Counted from the first letter of the stretch, positions 10,396 through 20,869 are shown. The stretch is 30,025 nucleotides of DNA from Oehlia diaphana (GCA_003833135.1 QZLH01000162.1:115554-145578), one strand, 5' to 3'. The notes: generated from the sequence alone by a model not told the origin. Program-made: numbers and translations.

Positions 10396-10592
10396 GTACA
10401 GTACATTGGTCGATTGCCGTATTTCAACCCGGTCAAATTTCTTGTGGTTGATCCAATGTATAATTTATTTTTGGGAATAGTGAAAGGTTGTAGGTAGATG
10501 GTGAGAAAATAACAAAAACCCATCTTAGACTGATGGGAAAAAGAGCAAAAAAGATTCAAGTTCCTGTTGATTTAAGAAATAATCAAATACGA
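10396..10592 (+). pseudogene. Plavaka/CACTA-like transposase fragment
   Basis: Codons from about 10411 read RLPYFNPVKF followed by VVDPMYNLFLG. This is close to the conserved RLPYFDPVRF...DPMHNLFLG segment I know from Plavaka-type (CACTA-related) fungal transposases. The frame stops at TAG near 10495. After about 35 bases another frame from 10533 reads MGKRAKKIQVPVDLRN, matching the region normally found shortly downstream (IQVPxDLGRIPxKI). The catalytic parts on either side are absent. The fragment ends abruptly at the kinase-derived sequence that starts near 10594. Confidence 0.55.
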
Positions 10593-10593
10593 A

Positions 10594-10810
10594 TATTTTG
10601 CTATGAAGGTACACTCATAATTATCTTCTAATTCATTTATTTTAATTTACTTCATAATTTACTAATAGACCAAACAATAAAAGGATTAGTTTTTAAACAT
10701 ATTAATTATCATATAAATCATATAATCATTTTTGGTTATTCTAAGCTCAATTTGAATCTCATACGGAAATATAATTGAACATGATTTCACGATTACTATA
10801 TTATTATGTT
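10594..10810 (+). pseudogene. Duplicated 3' end of the tandem kinase gene
   Basis: This segment matches 20094-20305, the last intron, last exon and 3' flank of the kinase gene at 17485-20215. Shared landmarks are tatgaag^gtacact (donor), an acceptor giving D-x-TI-x-x-LVF-stop (accaaacaataaaaggattagtttttaa at 10669-10696), then atataatcatttttggtta and caatttgaatctca. Nothing of the kinase domains is present. The donor and acceptor are intact, so the transposase frame ahead of it could splice into the nine-residue kinase tail, but I regard this as scrap. Confidence 0.65.
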
Positions 10811-11650
10811 GTATTAACCGTAATAATTTTTTTATTTAATTTATTCTAACTGTTGAATTGAACTAATATTAATAATATTAAATATTAATAAGAGAAATAC
10901 TAGTAGTTTATAGAACTTCTTCTTTAAGCTTCCAATTAGTCCAACTGAATCCAATTGTTCGAATATATTACAATCGGATTTTTTCCAATTCCATCATTGT
11001 TGACCAAATCGTCATATTATTGGGCTTTAATTAGAATATAATCAAATCCGTTACTTCATAGCGAAGCGATGGACTACTGTATATACATACTAGTACGTGC
11101 TCAACTAATGAGTCGACGCATAAAATTGCACCACATTACTGATTAAGTAACTGATATGTCATCACGTAGTCAATGAATAAATTAATTAGATTTTCGCTCT
11201 GGACTTAACAACGGTCTCCATTCACTAATATAAAATGAGTTTTGAAAATAATAATATAGTAAAAATAATAATAAAAAAATAAAATAATTGAGTTCATGCA
11301 AGTAATTTAAAGATATAATTCATTAACTGTAAATTGTCATATGCAACATTTGTATAAAGAAAATTGCAAGCATGACAAATTTAAGTTCATATAATGGCAA
11401 ATTATCATGTACTGTATATTATAAAGGTCGTAATAAATGAAAGGAATTACCATATCTTCCGATTTTAAGCACCTTAGTGAAAAATCCAAGAAAAAAACAT
11501 ATGAATTATAATAAGAATAAATAATTTAACTTGATCAATATAATAAGTTAAATGTTATTAAATGAATAAATAATTTATATTGCATTTTAATAATAATATA
11601 TAGAATATAATAAATAATACAGAACAATAAATCTTCTGTAAATAGAATAA
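10811..11650. other. Spacer, 3' flank of Sel1 copy 2
   Basis: AT-rich, with no gene seen. Short words such as gaataaataatttatat near 11565 are also found in the 3' flank of Sel1 copy 1 (near 332), consistent with a duplication that included some downstream sequence. Confidence 0.5.
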
Positions 11651-14020
11651 CTATTGTTGTTGAATTAAAAGAGCACTCAAATTCTCTTGAACATCTAAAC
11701 ATCCATTTTCTATTACCTTCTTGTACCAATAAATAGCATTCTCTATATTTTTATCGGTTCCTTCACCTCTCTCATATAAAACTGCAAGATTTTTTTGTGC
11801 ATTAACATTTCCTTCTGTTGCAGCTATTTTGTATGAATTAAATGCCTTTTCTTTATTAATATCTATACCAATTCCATTTTCATAAAAGTATCCAAGTTTA
11901 TATTGAGCATCAATGAATCCTTGATTTGCTGATTTTTTATAAAATTCAAATGCCCTTGTATGATTTTCACTAATACCCTTACCTAATTCGTAGAAATTAC
12001 CTAACTTAAATAATGCAAATCCGTTGTCATTTTCAGCAGCTTTATGATACCAATAATTAACTTTATCTAAGACATCCAATAATTCCTCATCATTTTCAAT
12101 TATATCAACTTCGATATAACTGCAAGATGCTTCATTATATAATGCAAATCCTTTTTCCTCATCAACTTCAGTTCCAATACCATTTACATAGCAATATCCA
12201 AGTTGAAATTTTGAATCTATATCTCCATTTTCAGCCGATTTCTCATAATATTCAAATGCCTTAGTTTCATCTTTATCTACTACGCCATTTCCTAATTCAT
12301 AACATTCACCTAAGTTATATTGTGCATCTCTATTTCCATTTTCTGCTGCTTTATTATACCAATAAAAAGCTTTCTCCATATTTTTTTCAGTTCCTCCACC
12401 ATTTTCATACATAAACCCTAAGCTATTTTGTGCATAATGATCACCTTTTTCAGCTGCTATTTTCCAATATTCAAATGCTTTTATTTTATTTATTTCAGTC
12501 CCAATTCCTTGATAATAGCAATGACCTAGTTGACCTTGTGCAACTAAATATTCTTGATCGGCTGCTTTTTTATAATATTTAAATGCCTTACTCTCATCTT
12601 TCTCAACTACTTTTCCAATTTGATAATAAAGACCTAATTTATATAATGCCACTTTACATTCATTTTCTGCTGCCTTATTATACCAGTAAACAGCCATATC
12701 TAGATCAATTTCAGTCCCTTCACCACTCTCATATAATAATCCTAAATTAATTTGTGCACAATTATCACCTTTTTCAGCTGCTATTTTATATAATTTAAAA
12801 GCTTTTATCTTATTAATTTCAGTTCCAATTCCATTATCATAGCAATTTCCCAATTCAAATTGAGCATTCAAATATCCTTGTTTAGCTGATTTTTTATAAT
12901 ATTCAAAAGCCATTATATCATCTTTTTCTATACCTTCTCCAATTTTATAATAATTACCTAAATTATATTGTGCAATTTTATTTCCATTATCTGCTGCTTT
13001 CCTATACCAATAAATGGCTTTTTCTAAATCTTTTTCTATTCCACCTTCGTCTTGGTAGCAATTTCCCAATATATATTGTGCCGGCAAACACTCTCCTTTA
13101 GCAGATTTAATATAGTATTCAAGAGCTTTCTTATCATCTTTGTTCGTTCCTATTCCATTTTGATAACAAATACCTAAATTATACTGCGCATGTAAATTAC
13201 TTTCATTAGAAGCTTTTAAATACCATTCGAATGCTTTTTTCTCATCTTTTGTTATTCCAATCCCATTTTGATAACAATAACCTAAATTATTTTGTGCATC
13301 AGAATCTCCTCCTTCTGCTGATTTTAAATAAAATTCAAATGCTTTAAATTCATCTTTCTTTTTTCCTACTCCATATTGATAACAATAACCCAAGTTATTT
13401 AATTCTATTAATTTCCTCTTTTTTATTTGAATTTTATTAAAACCTTTATCCCTTGATTCAAAATATTTTTCCATAGTATTTATCTCATCTTTACATAAAT
13501 CTATTTCTAATCCATTAAAATTTTCAACTTGATTATGTGACATTACATGAACATTATTTTCTAAATATTCAAATTCTTTTTCAATGAAATTTCTTTTATA
13601 TAAAATAATTTCCTTATAATAATAAAGTGATAATAAATATTTTGAAATAATAATATTTAATAATTGATACATATCAGTAATCAATTTTTTATTTTCATCT
13701 TTATAATTATAAATTGCTAATAAATATAATTTTAAAGATTTATCTTTATCTATATTAATACTAATAATATTATGATCATAAAAAAATCCTATTAAACTTG
13801 AAAACCAATTCTCATTCTCTTTATGATTTTCCATTAATTTTAAAATTATTTTAGGATTTTTTTTATTAGAAAAAAAAAAATATTGTAACCATGTTAATAA
13901 TATATTCTCAAAATTTTCATAATTATTACTATCAATTTTTACTATTCGACGATAAAAACCTTTTAAAAATTCTTTTAAAAAAGTTTCATCGTCTAATAAT
14001 AAATCATTATTTGTTGACAT
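11651..14020 (-). CDS. Sel1-repeat (SLR) scaffold-like protein, copy 2
   Basis: This is an intronless gene of 789 codons, ATG at 14020 and TAG at 11651-11653. It has the same plan as the protein at complement 419-2755: start MSTNNDLLLDDETFL, an N-terminal region of about 195 residues with one degenerate repeat (SLIGFFYDHN), then about 15 Sel1 repeats plus a degenerate one (IIENDEELLDVLDK) at the same place. The first two full repeats and the last hundred or so residues are almost identical in the two copies, while the middle repeats differ more; that mosaic suggests gene conversion or selection at the ends. Role by family: protein-interaction solenoid, probably cytosolic. Immediately 5' of the ATG is an unusually long A tract, listed separately. 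Confidence 0.9.
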   Translation of the reverse strand: MSTNNDLLLDDETFLKEFLKGFYRRIVKIDSNNYENFENILLTWLQYFFFSNKKNPKIILKLMENHKENENWFSSLIGFFYDHNIISINIDKDKSLKLYLLAIYNYKDENKKLITDMYQLLNIIISKYLLSLYYYKEIILYKRNFIEKEFEYLENNVHVMSHNQVENFNGLEIDLCKDEINTMEKYFESRDKGFNKIQIKKRKLIELNNLGYCYQYGVGKKKDEFKAFEFYLKSAEGGDSDAQNNLGYCYQNGIGITKDEKKAFEWYLKASNESNLHAQYNLGICYQNGIGTNKDDKKALEYYIKSAKGECLPAQYILGNCYQDEGGIEKDLEKAIYWYRKAADNGNKIAQYNLGNYYKIGEGIEKDDIMAFEYYKKSAKQGYLNAQFELGNCYDNGIGTEINKIKAFKLYKIAAEKGDNCAQINLGLLYESGEGTEIDLDMAVYWYNKAAENECKVALYKLGLYYQIGKVVEKDESKAFKYYKKAADQEYLVAQGQLGHCYYQGIGTEINKIKAFEYWKIAAEKGDHYAQNSLGFMYENGGGTEKNMEKAFYWYNKAAENGNRDAQYNLGECYELGNGVVDKDETKAFEYYEKSAENGDIDSKFQLGYCYVNGIGTEVDEEKGFALYNEASCSYIEVDIIENDEELLDVLDKVNYWYHKAAENDNGFALFKLGNFYELGKGISENHTRAFEFYKKSANQGFIDAQYKLGYFYENGIGIDINKEKAFNSYKIAATEGNVNAQKNLAVLYERGEGTDKNIENAIYWYKKVIENGCLDVQENLSALLIQQQ

Positions 14021-14021
14021 T

Positions 14022-14022
<1 letters not shown>

Positions 14023-14053
<31 letters not shown>
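14023..14053 (-). promoter_or_regulatory. A31 tract directly upstream of the Sel1 copy 2 start codon
   Basis: Thirty-one consecutive T on the plus strand, that is A31 in the mRNA sense, end two bases before the ATG at 14020. Copy 1 has no such tract. It could be a poly(dA:dT) nucleosome-excluding element, an A-rich 5' leader, or slippage-expanded sequence or the poly(A) end of an inserted element. Its exact length in the assembly is uncertain. Confidence 0.55.
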
Positions 14054-14054
<1 letters not shown>

Positions 14055-16080
14055 AAATTCCGATGAATAATGAAATAAGTAATAATTAGTCATTTTAGTC
14101 GCACAAATTTTATTATTTGTATTGCAGACGAAAAATGCAAATTTATACTAAATTTGGTAAGGAAGCCTTTATAAAGTATCACAAGTATCACATTGTCTTA
14201 AATACAGTGTTTACATAAAGGAATAATCACGTGATAGATACTTTACTGCGGAACTAACTGCGGAACTAGTATCGAATCTGTATTTTTTTATTACGCAATT
14301 TATCTTGATGACGCAGTTTAAAAAATAGTATACCGCGTTAAAATTTAGTTAAATACTGCTTCCTTTCCTTAGTAAAATAAACTGGATTTTATTTTTTAAC
14401 TTTGTAAAAGAAAAATAAAACTTTATTGAGATCGCTATTTTATCAGAAAAATTTTATCCGTTTGTATGATTTTATAGTAATAATAAGTGAAAAGGTATGA
14501 ACAGAACTCGCTTATCGCTATGTCTCCGTCAATTTTATTATCTTCTTCCATCGTGTATTATCATCGATAACAGATCACTACTTATCGCGCACAAGCAACA
14601 AAAATACAGACGGACATACAGTATGACAATATATACATTAATGACAAATAAATTATCGTCTCTCTTTTTATAAGCGTTATCACCCATTAATAATAATATT
14701 ATCCGAACTTGAACCAAATTTTGTTCAAAATTCCTTAACAATTTTTTACTATACGTAACAGGTCCTAATCTAAAACTAATTAATGAAGTTGAATACCTCT
14801 TTATAATTTTCAATTTTATAAGGAAACTACTTCGAGAGTTAACTTTTGGAATAAGCGAAACACACTTTTAACTAAACTATGTCTCGATATAATTTCCGTG
14901 GAAAATCTATTTCTATTTTAAATTTTACATCAATTTTTCTAGCTATAAAGGTTTTCACAACCAATTTATTTACCACTTCAGTCCAATTTATTTCAAGACG
15001 TCATCCAAAATATCATCAGTAAAGAAATATGATTAACTCTTGTGTAATGACTGACCTGTAAACTTAAGATGATTGTAAGCATGAAAATTTGCTGCAACGG
15101 TACAACAAACGCATAAGAAATCGTTATACAAATTTTGCTTAAAGAATTTTTATTGTAATGAAATAATAAGATGGAGTGAACGTTTGTATCAGGAAAATTT
15201 GAGAAATCCAAACTATATAAAAAAAATCCTCCAAGATTATTATCAAGATTAAGTCTTTTTTGGAATTAGTTTAAAATTGAATATCAGTGATGTACCGATT
15301 ACATTCATTCATTTTTACAGCAAAATAATATCTTTTGAAAATATAATTAATATAAAATAATTATAAGAAAATATTAGAATTTTAATTCTGTTAAATTTCT
15401 ATTATATGTTTACGAATTAATATTTTTTGATGTTTAATTCTAATTTTATATTGAGTTCTATTTACGCTGTTTACGTTCATGAAATACTTTTATTATTAAT
15501 AATGGGTATTACCAAATACAACTGAATTTGTTTTTTTTATTAATTGCCTTATTATGGTTGTTTGTATTTTTAAATTGACTTTTGTATTGAATGACTATAA
15601 ATATTCGTACTTCAAAATATTTAGCCAATATAACGTGATTCATATGAACAACTATTGGTCAATTTAGTGTTTTTAGGATTTTTTTTTTTTATTTTTCGAT
15701 TGTTTAAATTTTTATGTTAGTTAATCGGCGAAATTTTTTCAACGCTCATAAACGTGAAAATTAAGCTTGTGATTATACTTCGTACATATGCATATTCATA
15801 ATTGCATATGCTTCTTTGATAATCAAAGAAATTATAATCCTACATCAATTTTATTACATGTTTAAATTAAAGCATTTGAATTTTCGTTATAAAAAAAAAG
15901 AGAAATCTAAAATGGAAAATAATTCATCCCGTCCTAAAAATCATTTTAGTTACATGCTAAAAAAAAAAAGAAATAATAGAATTCCTTATCGTTGAAAAAG
16001 GATTTTATTTTTATTTTTATGTATAGAAAAACCAGATTGTAGTAAAAATTACAAGGATAACATATTAAATGAATCGAAAG
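14054..16080. other. Gene-poor AT-rich spacer
   Basis: No gene is supported on either strand. Short frames at complement 14538-14813 and complement 14993-15211 have no family content. A direct repeat actgcggaacta occurs twice near 14244-14270. Runs of A or T are common. Confidence 0.6.
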
Positions 16081-16087
16081 CAATTCT

Positions 16088-16192
16088 ATCACGCCGCCCG
16101 ACGTGCGACGATTTCTAGCCTTTTATAAAAAGAAAGGGACGGGTCGGACCCACGATCGTTCCCTATTCCGATCCGCCGGCAGGAAAATAAAA
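16088..16192. other. Isolated GC-rich patch with TATA-like word on the minus strand
   Basis: About 100 bases with a GC content far above the surroundings (cacgccgcccgacgtgcgacg, gacgggtcggacccacgatcg, gatccgccggcagg). They include the dyad gggtc-g-gaccc and, on the minus strand, ttttataaaaggc. It lies just 3' of the LINE remnant at complement 16281-17105 and may be that element's 3' untranslated end or another repeat. Not identified. Confidence 0.4.
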
Positions 16193-16280
16193 AAAATTTA
16201 GAACTGAACATAAAAATAAGAAAACTATCTAGTATCTACTAAAAAACCCAAAAAAGTATGACGCAGAGAAGAAAATAAAT

Positions 16281-17105
16281 CTATATTATTAAACCAAATA
16301 TTATCACGATGAGTAGTCCAATGTCCTGAGTGTAAAAAATTACAGGAGGTCCGCCTAATATGGGCGTCATGATCAAAAAAGCCACCTTCTCTAAAATAAG
16401 GGGTGGTGGTGGTTCGGCGATGTGTATACGTACGCCGGGGGGGGGAGTATGCCTGTGATCATCTAAATCACGGTCCAAATTACGTCTTCGATGATGTCGA
16501 TGATAAAATCTTTTTTTATTCTTGGTAATTGATAAAGAACGTTCCCATTGTTTAAACTGAGTGGCTCTTCGTTTCCAAATCAGCGAATCTATTTGTTTCA
16601 TGAAATGAGTTATAAATTCAATAAAAATTGAAAAACGTAAATTCTTGTTGGTCACGAAACTATGAAATATTGAAGTAAGTTCTCTCGGGACCAAATAATG
16701 GATCATTAGATAAACCGGATGTGTAATCGGCAATCGATCATCAAAATTAATGTTAAAAAAAGGAGAGGTATTAATAAATGTTTCCATTGTAGCAGGTGAT
16801 TTCCTAAATTATTTGTCAATCACGTTCCGCGTGTAATAAAAGTTTAATATCATCCGAGTGCGCTGTACATGTGCCGATGTGAGCGTTCGAATCTTGGATG
16901 TTATGACATTCCACACAAGGTATACTGCCCAAAGGATATAAGCGTGGATAATTTCTTTGTTGTATGTCGATCGAAGGGTATATAAAATACATTTTTTCAT
17001 CTTGGTGCCTTGAATTTTTGATAATTTAGTACTACAAGGTGTGTCCAAAGGGTTGTAATTCAGCCATTCTTTGGTGAAAGACCAATCTATATCCCCGTTT
17101 ATAAT
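16281..17105 (-). pseudogene. Second decayed LINE C-terminal tail
   Basis: Read on the minus strand, three frames join: DWSFTKEWLNYNPLDTPCS from about 17100, then a frame giving CVECHNIQDSNAHIGTC (about 16917-16867; CxxC...HxxxC knuckle), then 16787-16281. The last carries LVPRELTSIFHSF, IDSLIWKRRATQFKQWERS and LSITKNKKR, followed by a His/Arg/Pro-rich tail (HHRRRN, TPPPGVRIH, PPPP). The order (NYNxxDTP, knuckle, IWKxR...W) matches the C-terminal part of fungal LINE polyproteins as I know them. Frame changes between the pieces and the missing RT core mark a dead, 5'-truncated copy. It differs in sequence from the remnant at complement 6967-8259, so it is another family. Confidence 0.6.
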
Positions 17106-17484
17106 TTGGTTACGGATTGGGGCATTATCGTTGAAAAAGGAGATGAATCAATGAATCATGTTATCATCAAGTTTCTTATCACGTGGTTTGAAAAAAAAAG
17201 TATTGTATCCGAAATTCTGAAAATACTCGTTCATTAATCTTTTTTTTGAATTATGAATTATGTTTATTTTTTTAATGATTTATGTTTCAATTGTTTCATG
17301 CTTTTCTAAAATTTATTTACTAATTTTTTATCCATAATTTCAGTCTCTACCGCAGCAATTCAAAATGTCGATCATCACCATTAACCTTTTTTATAGATGT
17401 TTGTCTCACAAAAAAATATGTTCACGTTATACAAAAAAAACAATTTAAAATGTTTATTTGTTTATGTTATAACGTAATAAAGTT
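17106..17484. promoter_or_regulatory. 5' flank of the tandem kinase gene
   Basis: AT-rich spacer with no coding content. It must hold the promoter and any 5' untranslated part of the gene starting at 17485. No specific box stands out. Confidence 0.3.
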
Positions 17485-20215
17485 ATGGAACCGAACCAGG
17501 AGCGTTATAATTCACAGGATCAAAATGACCCATTTTTCAGTGATAAAATTATTATCAATGAGGAGACAGAAATTTTAATGGAAGAGAGTGAAGGTATATT
17601 TGATTAAAATAAGTATTACAAATTTGAAACATTTTATCTCCTCAATAAATATATATGGTACAAAAAAATGTATTTTAACTTAAAATTTTTTTTAAAAAAA
17701 GATGAATTAATAGAGACGGTTGAACCTCTAAAACTTTTATACGGAATATGTATGAAATGTGGTCAGCGAAGAAGCTATTATCGGTGGTGTATATTATGTG
17801 AACGAAAGCAAAGCGAAGAAAATTTTAAAAATTGGACTAGCGGAAATAATGATATTGACGAATTCATTAAACATTCACAGTTTCATTCAAGCGGTCCTCA
17901 AACTTTTCTAGAATGGATTCCCTTTAACAGGCTTGAGAATACAAAATATTTAAGTAAAGCATCAAGAAGTACAGTGTATTCAGCTATTTGGAAGGATGGG
18001 CCAAGAGTTTTATGGAATCATCAAAATCAAGAGTACAAGAGATCTAAAGCTCAAGTTCTCGTCAAATTGTATCATGAGGATCAAGTTAATGAAATTTTGA
18101 ATGAGGTTTTTTTTTCTTTATACTAAAAATGAATAAATCATTTGTTAAAAATTAATTATGATTAATACTGTGTTCTATTTAGCTCAAAATATACTTAGAT
18201 TGTTACGCACGAGATTGTGCTTTGTTAATTCAATTTTATGGAATATCTCAACATCCTGGTCATAAAGCATATCTTCTTATTAAACAATATGCTCAGAATG
18301 ATTCATTGCACAATTATATCTTGCACAACTTTAAAAGTTTGGATTGGGAAATAAAATTACATTTACTTCTTTATCTTGCTGAAGATTTAAAGGCATTGCA
18401 TAATTCTGATTATGTTCATAGAAATTTAAATCCACCTAATGTGTTTGTATTCGAAAATGGATTGTGTGCAATAGGATCATATTCAAAATGTCGTAAGGAT
18501 TTATCTTCGCCGAACGCAGAGGAGATATTTGGATGGCAACGTTATATGGCACCAGAATTTTTACGTTATAAACCTTATACAAAGGCTAGCGATATTTATT
18601 CATTTGGAATGATAATGTACACTGTTGGAACCGGAATGATTCCTTATAATCAGTCTCACGATGATCAATATTTAACTCTTGATGTTTGTTTAGGATTAAG
18701 ACCAAAAATACCGGTTAATATACCAGAAAGTTTCTCGGAATTAGTGATAAGATGTTGGAAAGATGAACCAGAATCACGTCCTAATATTCATGAAATACAT
18801 AATTCTTTAATGAACTGGTGGTCATCCATTTATAATAAATGCCTAAATTCAACTTGTTTAGAATTTTTTGCCGCAAATGATAGGGATCATATTAATTTAA
18901 AATCTCAAAAAATTGTACAACAAAAATCAGAAAATGACAAACCATTAATACTTCCGGATTTAAAGAATTTAGAACCGTTAGAATTAATCAAATTTATTAT
19001 AAGTAATCATTTTGTTAAATATATTAATAGGGATGAATTATCAACAACTATGGAACATATTGGTAGTGGTCATTTTGGGACTATTTCAAAAACTATATGG
19101 AAAAAAACAAACGATAGAGTTGTTTGTAAAAGATTAAAAAATATTGAATCGATTAATAATAAATTAGTTGAAGCATTTCTTCATGAATTAAGCATGCATA
19201 GAAGATTAGATTTTTGTTCAAGAATAATACGTATATTAGGAATAAGTTTTGGTAAGATTATATAATATTTGAAATTTTTTTTCTTTATTGTTTCATTACT
19301 GAATATTTATTTTTTGATTAATAGATGAGACTACTGAAGAATATTTATTTGTAATGCAATATGCTGATGGTGGGGATTTACGTAATTATCTTCAACAAAA
19401 TTTTTCAAGATTAAAATGGGAAGATAAAATTAGATTAGCTCATCAAATTACAGAAGGAATAAATTATCTTCATGAGGAAAATATTCTTCATAGAGATTTA
19501 CATTCTAAAAATATAGTAATACATCAAGGTGAAGCTAAAATTATTGACCTTGGCATTGCAAAGAGCACAGAAACCGAAACAAATCTTCATCCTGGTGTAT
19601 TTGGAATGATTTCGTACATTGATCCTAAACTTTTAGAAAATTGTTCTTATAAATATGATAAAAAATCCGATATCTATAGTTTAGGAGTTCTTATGTGGGA
19701 ATTATCTAGTGGTTGTCCTCCTTTTAATAATAATGAGGATTTAATACTTTTGAGAATCAATTTAATATGTGGTGCAAGAGAAGTTCCTATTCCTGATACG
19801 CCCATTGAATATTTAAATTTATATAAATCATGTTGGGATAATATACCAGATTTAAGACCATCAATTAAGCAAGTTTTTAATAAATTAGGTAAAATGTTCA
19901 ATTTTCCAAATAATACTATTCATGACGATAATAATGATCCTTTAATTTTGCAAGGTAATCAAGTTATAAATTTTATTACTTTAAATATTATACTTTACAT
20001 TTAAAGTCTTTTTTAAAATTTTTTTCACTTTACATTTTAGATTCTATAAATAAATCAGAAATTGAGCAATCATCTTCAAATACAGATATTGATTACTATG
20101 AAGGTACACTTTTAATAATCCAATTTTTTTTATTTTAAATTTACTTCGTGATAAACTACTAATATACTTTCTTTATTTTATTGAAGATTCAACAATACAA
20201 GAATTAGTTTTTTGA
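17485..20215 (+). CDS. TKL-type tandem pseudokinase-kinase with N-terminal zinc-ribbon-like motif
   Basis: I model six exons: 17485-17593, 17702-18105, 18183-19251, 19325-19954, 20041-20103 and 20187-20215. All introns are GT-AG (73-108 nt), and the sum, 2304 nt, gives 767 aa. Residues 53-69 carry CMKC...CILC, a zinc-ribbon-like pair, followed by NWTSGNNDIDEFI. Domain 1 (about 115-385) is kinase-like but degenerate: the glycine loop reads LSKASRSTVY, the catalytic loop HRN (N252) instead of HRD, and the DFG aspartate is gone (AIGSYS near 269). The lysine (K158) and APE (294-296) remain. Domain 2 (about 460-720) is intact: IGSGHFG (464-470), K487, HRD with D585, DLG with D602. The tail is short and Ser/acidic (DSTIQELVF end). 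By family this is a Ser/Thr or dual-specificity TKL kinase, with domain 1 likely regulatory. Confidence is high for exons 2-4, moderate for the ATG exon and the two small last exons. Confidence 0.85.
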
Positions 20216-20382
20216 ATATGAATCACCATTTAAATTATATAATCATTTTTGGTTAGTATTCTAAAACTCAATTTGAATCTCAAACGGAAAAATGGATATG
20301 ATTTTAAATATCATTTACTGTATTTTTAACGATTATTGGAGTATTATATGTAGTTTTAATAACCATAATAATTTTTGTTTCA
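20216..20382. other. 3' flank of the tandem kinase gene
   Basis: AT-rich flank that is partly duplicated at about 10697-10810. No further gene is seen. Confidence 0.5.
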
Positions 20383-20675
20383 TCTCCCATCATTTCCTTT
20401 TCGTCTCCCATTATTTCTTTTTATCTCCCATCATTTCCTTTTCGTCTTCCATCACTTCTTTTTGTCTCCCATCACCCTTTTTACCTTCTTCGTCTCCCAT
20501 CACTTTTTTTCGTCTCCCATCACCACTTTTTGTCACCCATTATTCCTCTTCATCTCTCATCACTCCTTTTCATTTTTCATCACTCCTCTTCATCTTCCCA
20601 TCATTTCTTTTCGTCTCTCATCGCTTCTTTTCATCTCCCATCACTCCTTTTCGTCTCTCATCATGTCCTATTTCT
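20383..20675 (+). repeat. About 21-bp pyrimidine minisatellite (tctcccatcatttccttttcg)
   Basis: Units starting tctccc or close variants recur at 20383, 20404, 20424 and 20445 and on to about 20670, roughly 14 copies, almost all pyrimidine on the plus strand. The overlapping open frames here (for example 20292-20723 and 20375-20728) translate the repeat into S/H/F/L/P-rich text and are not genes. Confidence 0.8.
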
Positions 20676-20869
20676 CCTTTTTATTTCCTCTATTACTTTC
20701 CATTACTCTATTTATTAGTGTAACATGATATTATAATTAATTAAAAATAAGTTACGAGGCTATTTAACAATCACGTGTATCATATCATGTGACACGACTT
20801 TCCATTCTAAGACGCGACACGATAAGTACTATCTTTTTAAACTTTTTTTAAAAGTTTAATTAAACATTA

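Noticed and set aside
10533..10696. A two-exon mini-gene of about 33 residues starting MGKRAKKIQVPVD
   Set aside because: The first part is better explained as a transposase fragment and the last exon as a duplicated kinase tail.
16860..16900. Possible tRNA B-box (gcgttcgaatcttgg)
   Set aside because: No A-box or cloverleaf around it; it lies in the LINE zinc-knuckle region.
20292..20728. Three overlapping plus-strand frames rich in S, H, F, L and P
   Set aside because: They are translations of the roughly 21-bp minisatellite in different frames.
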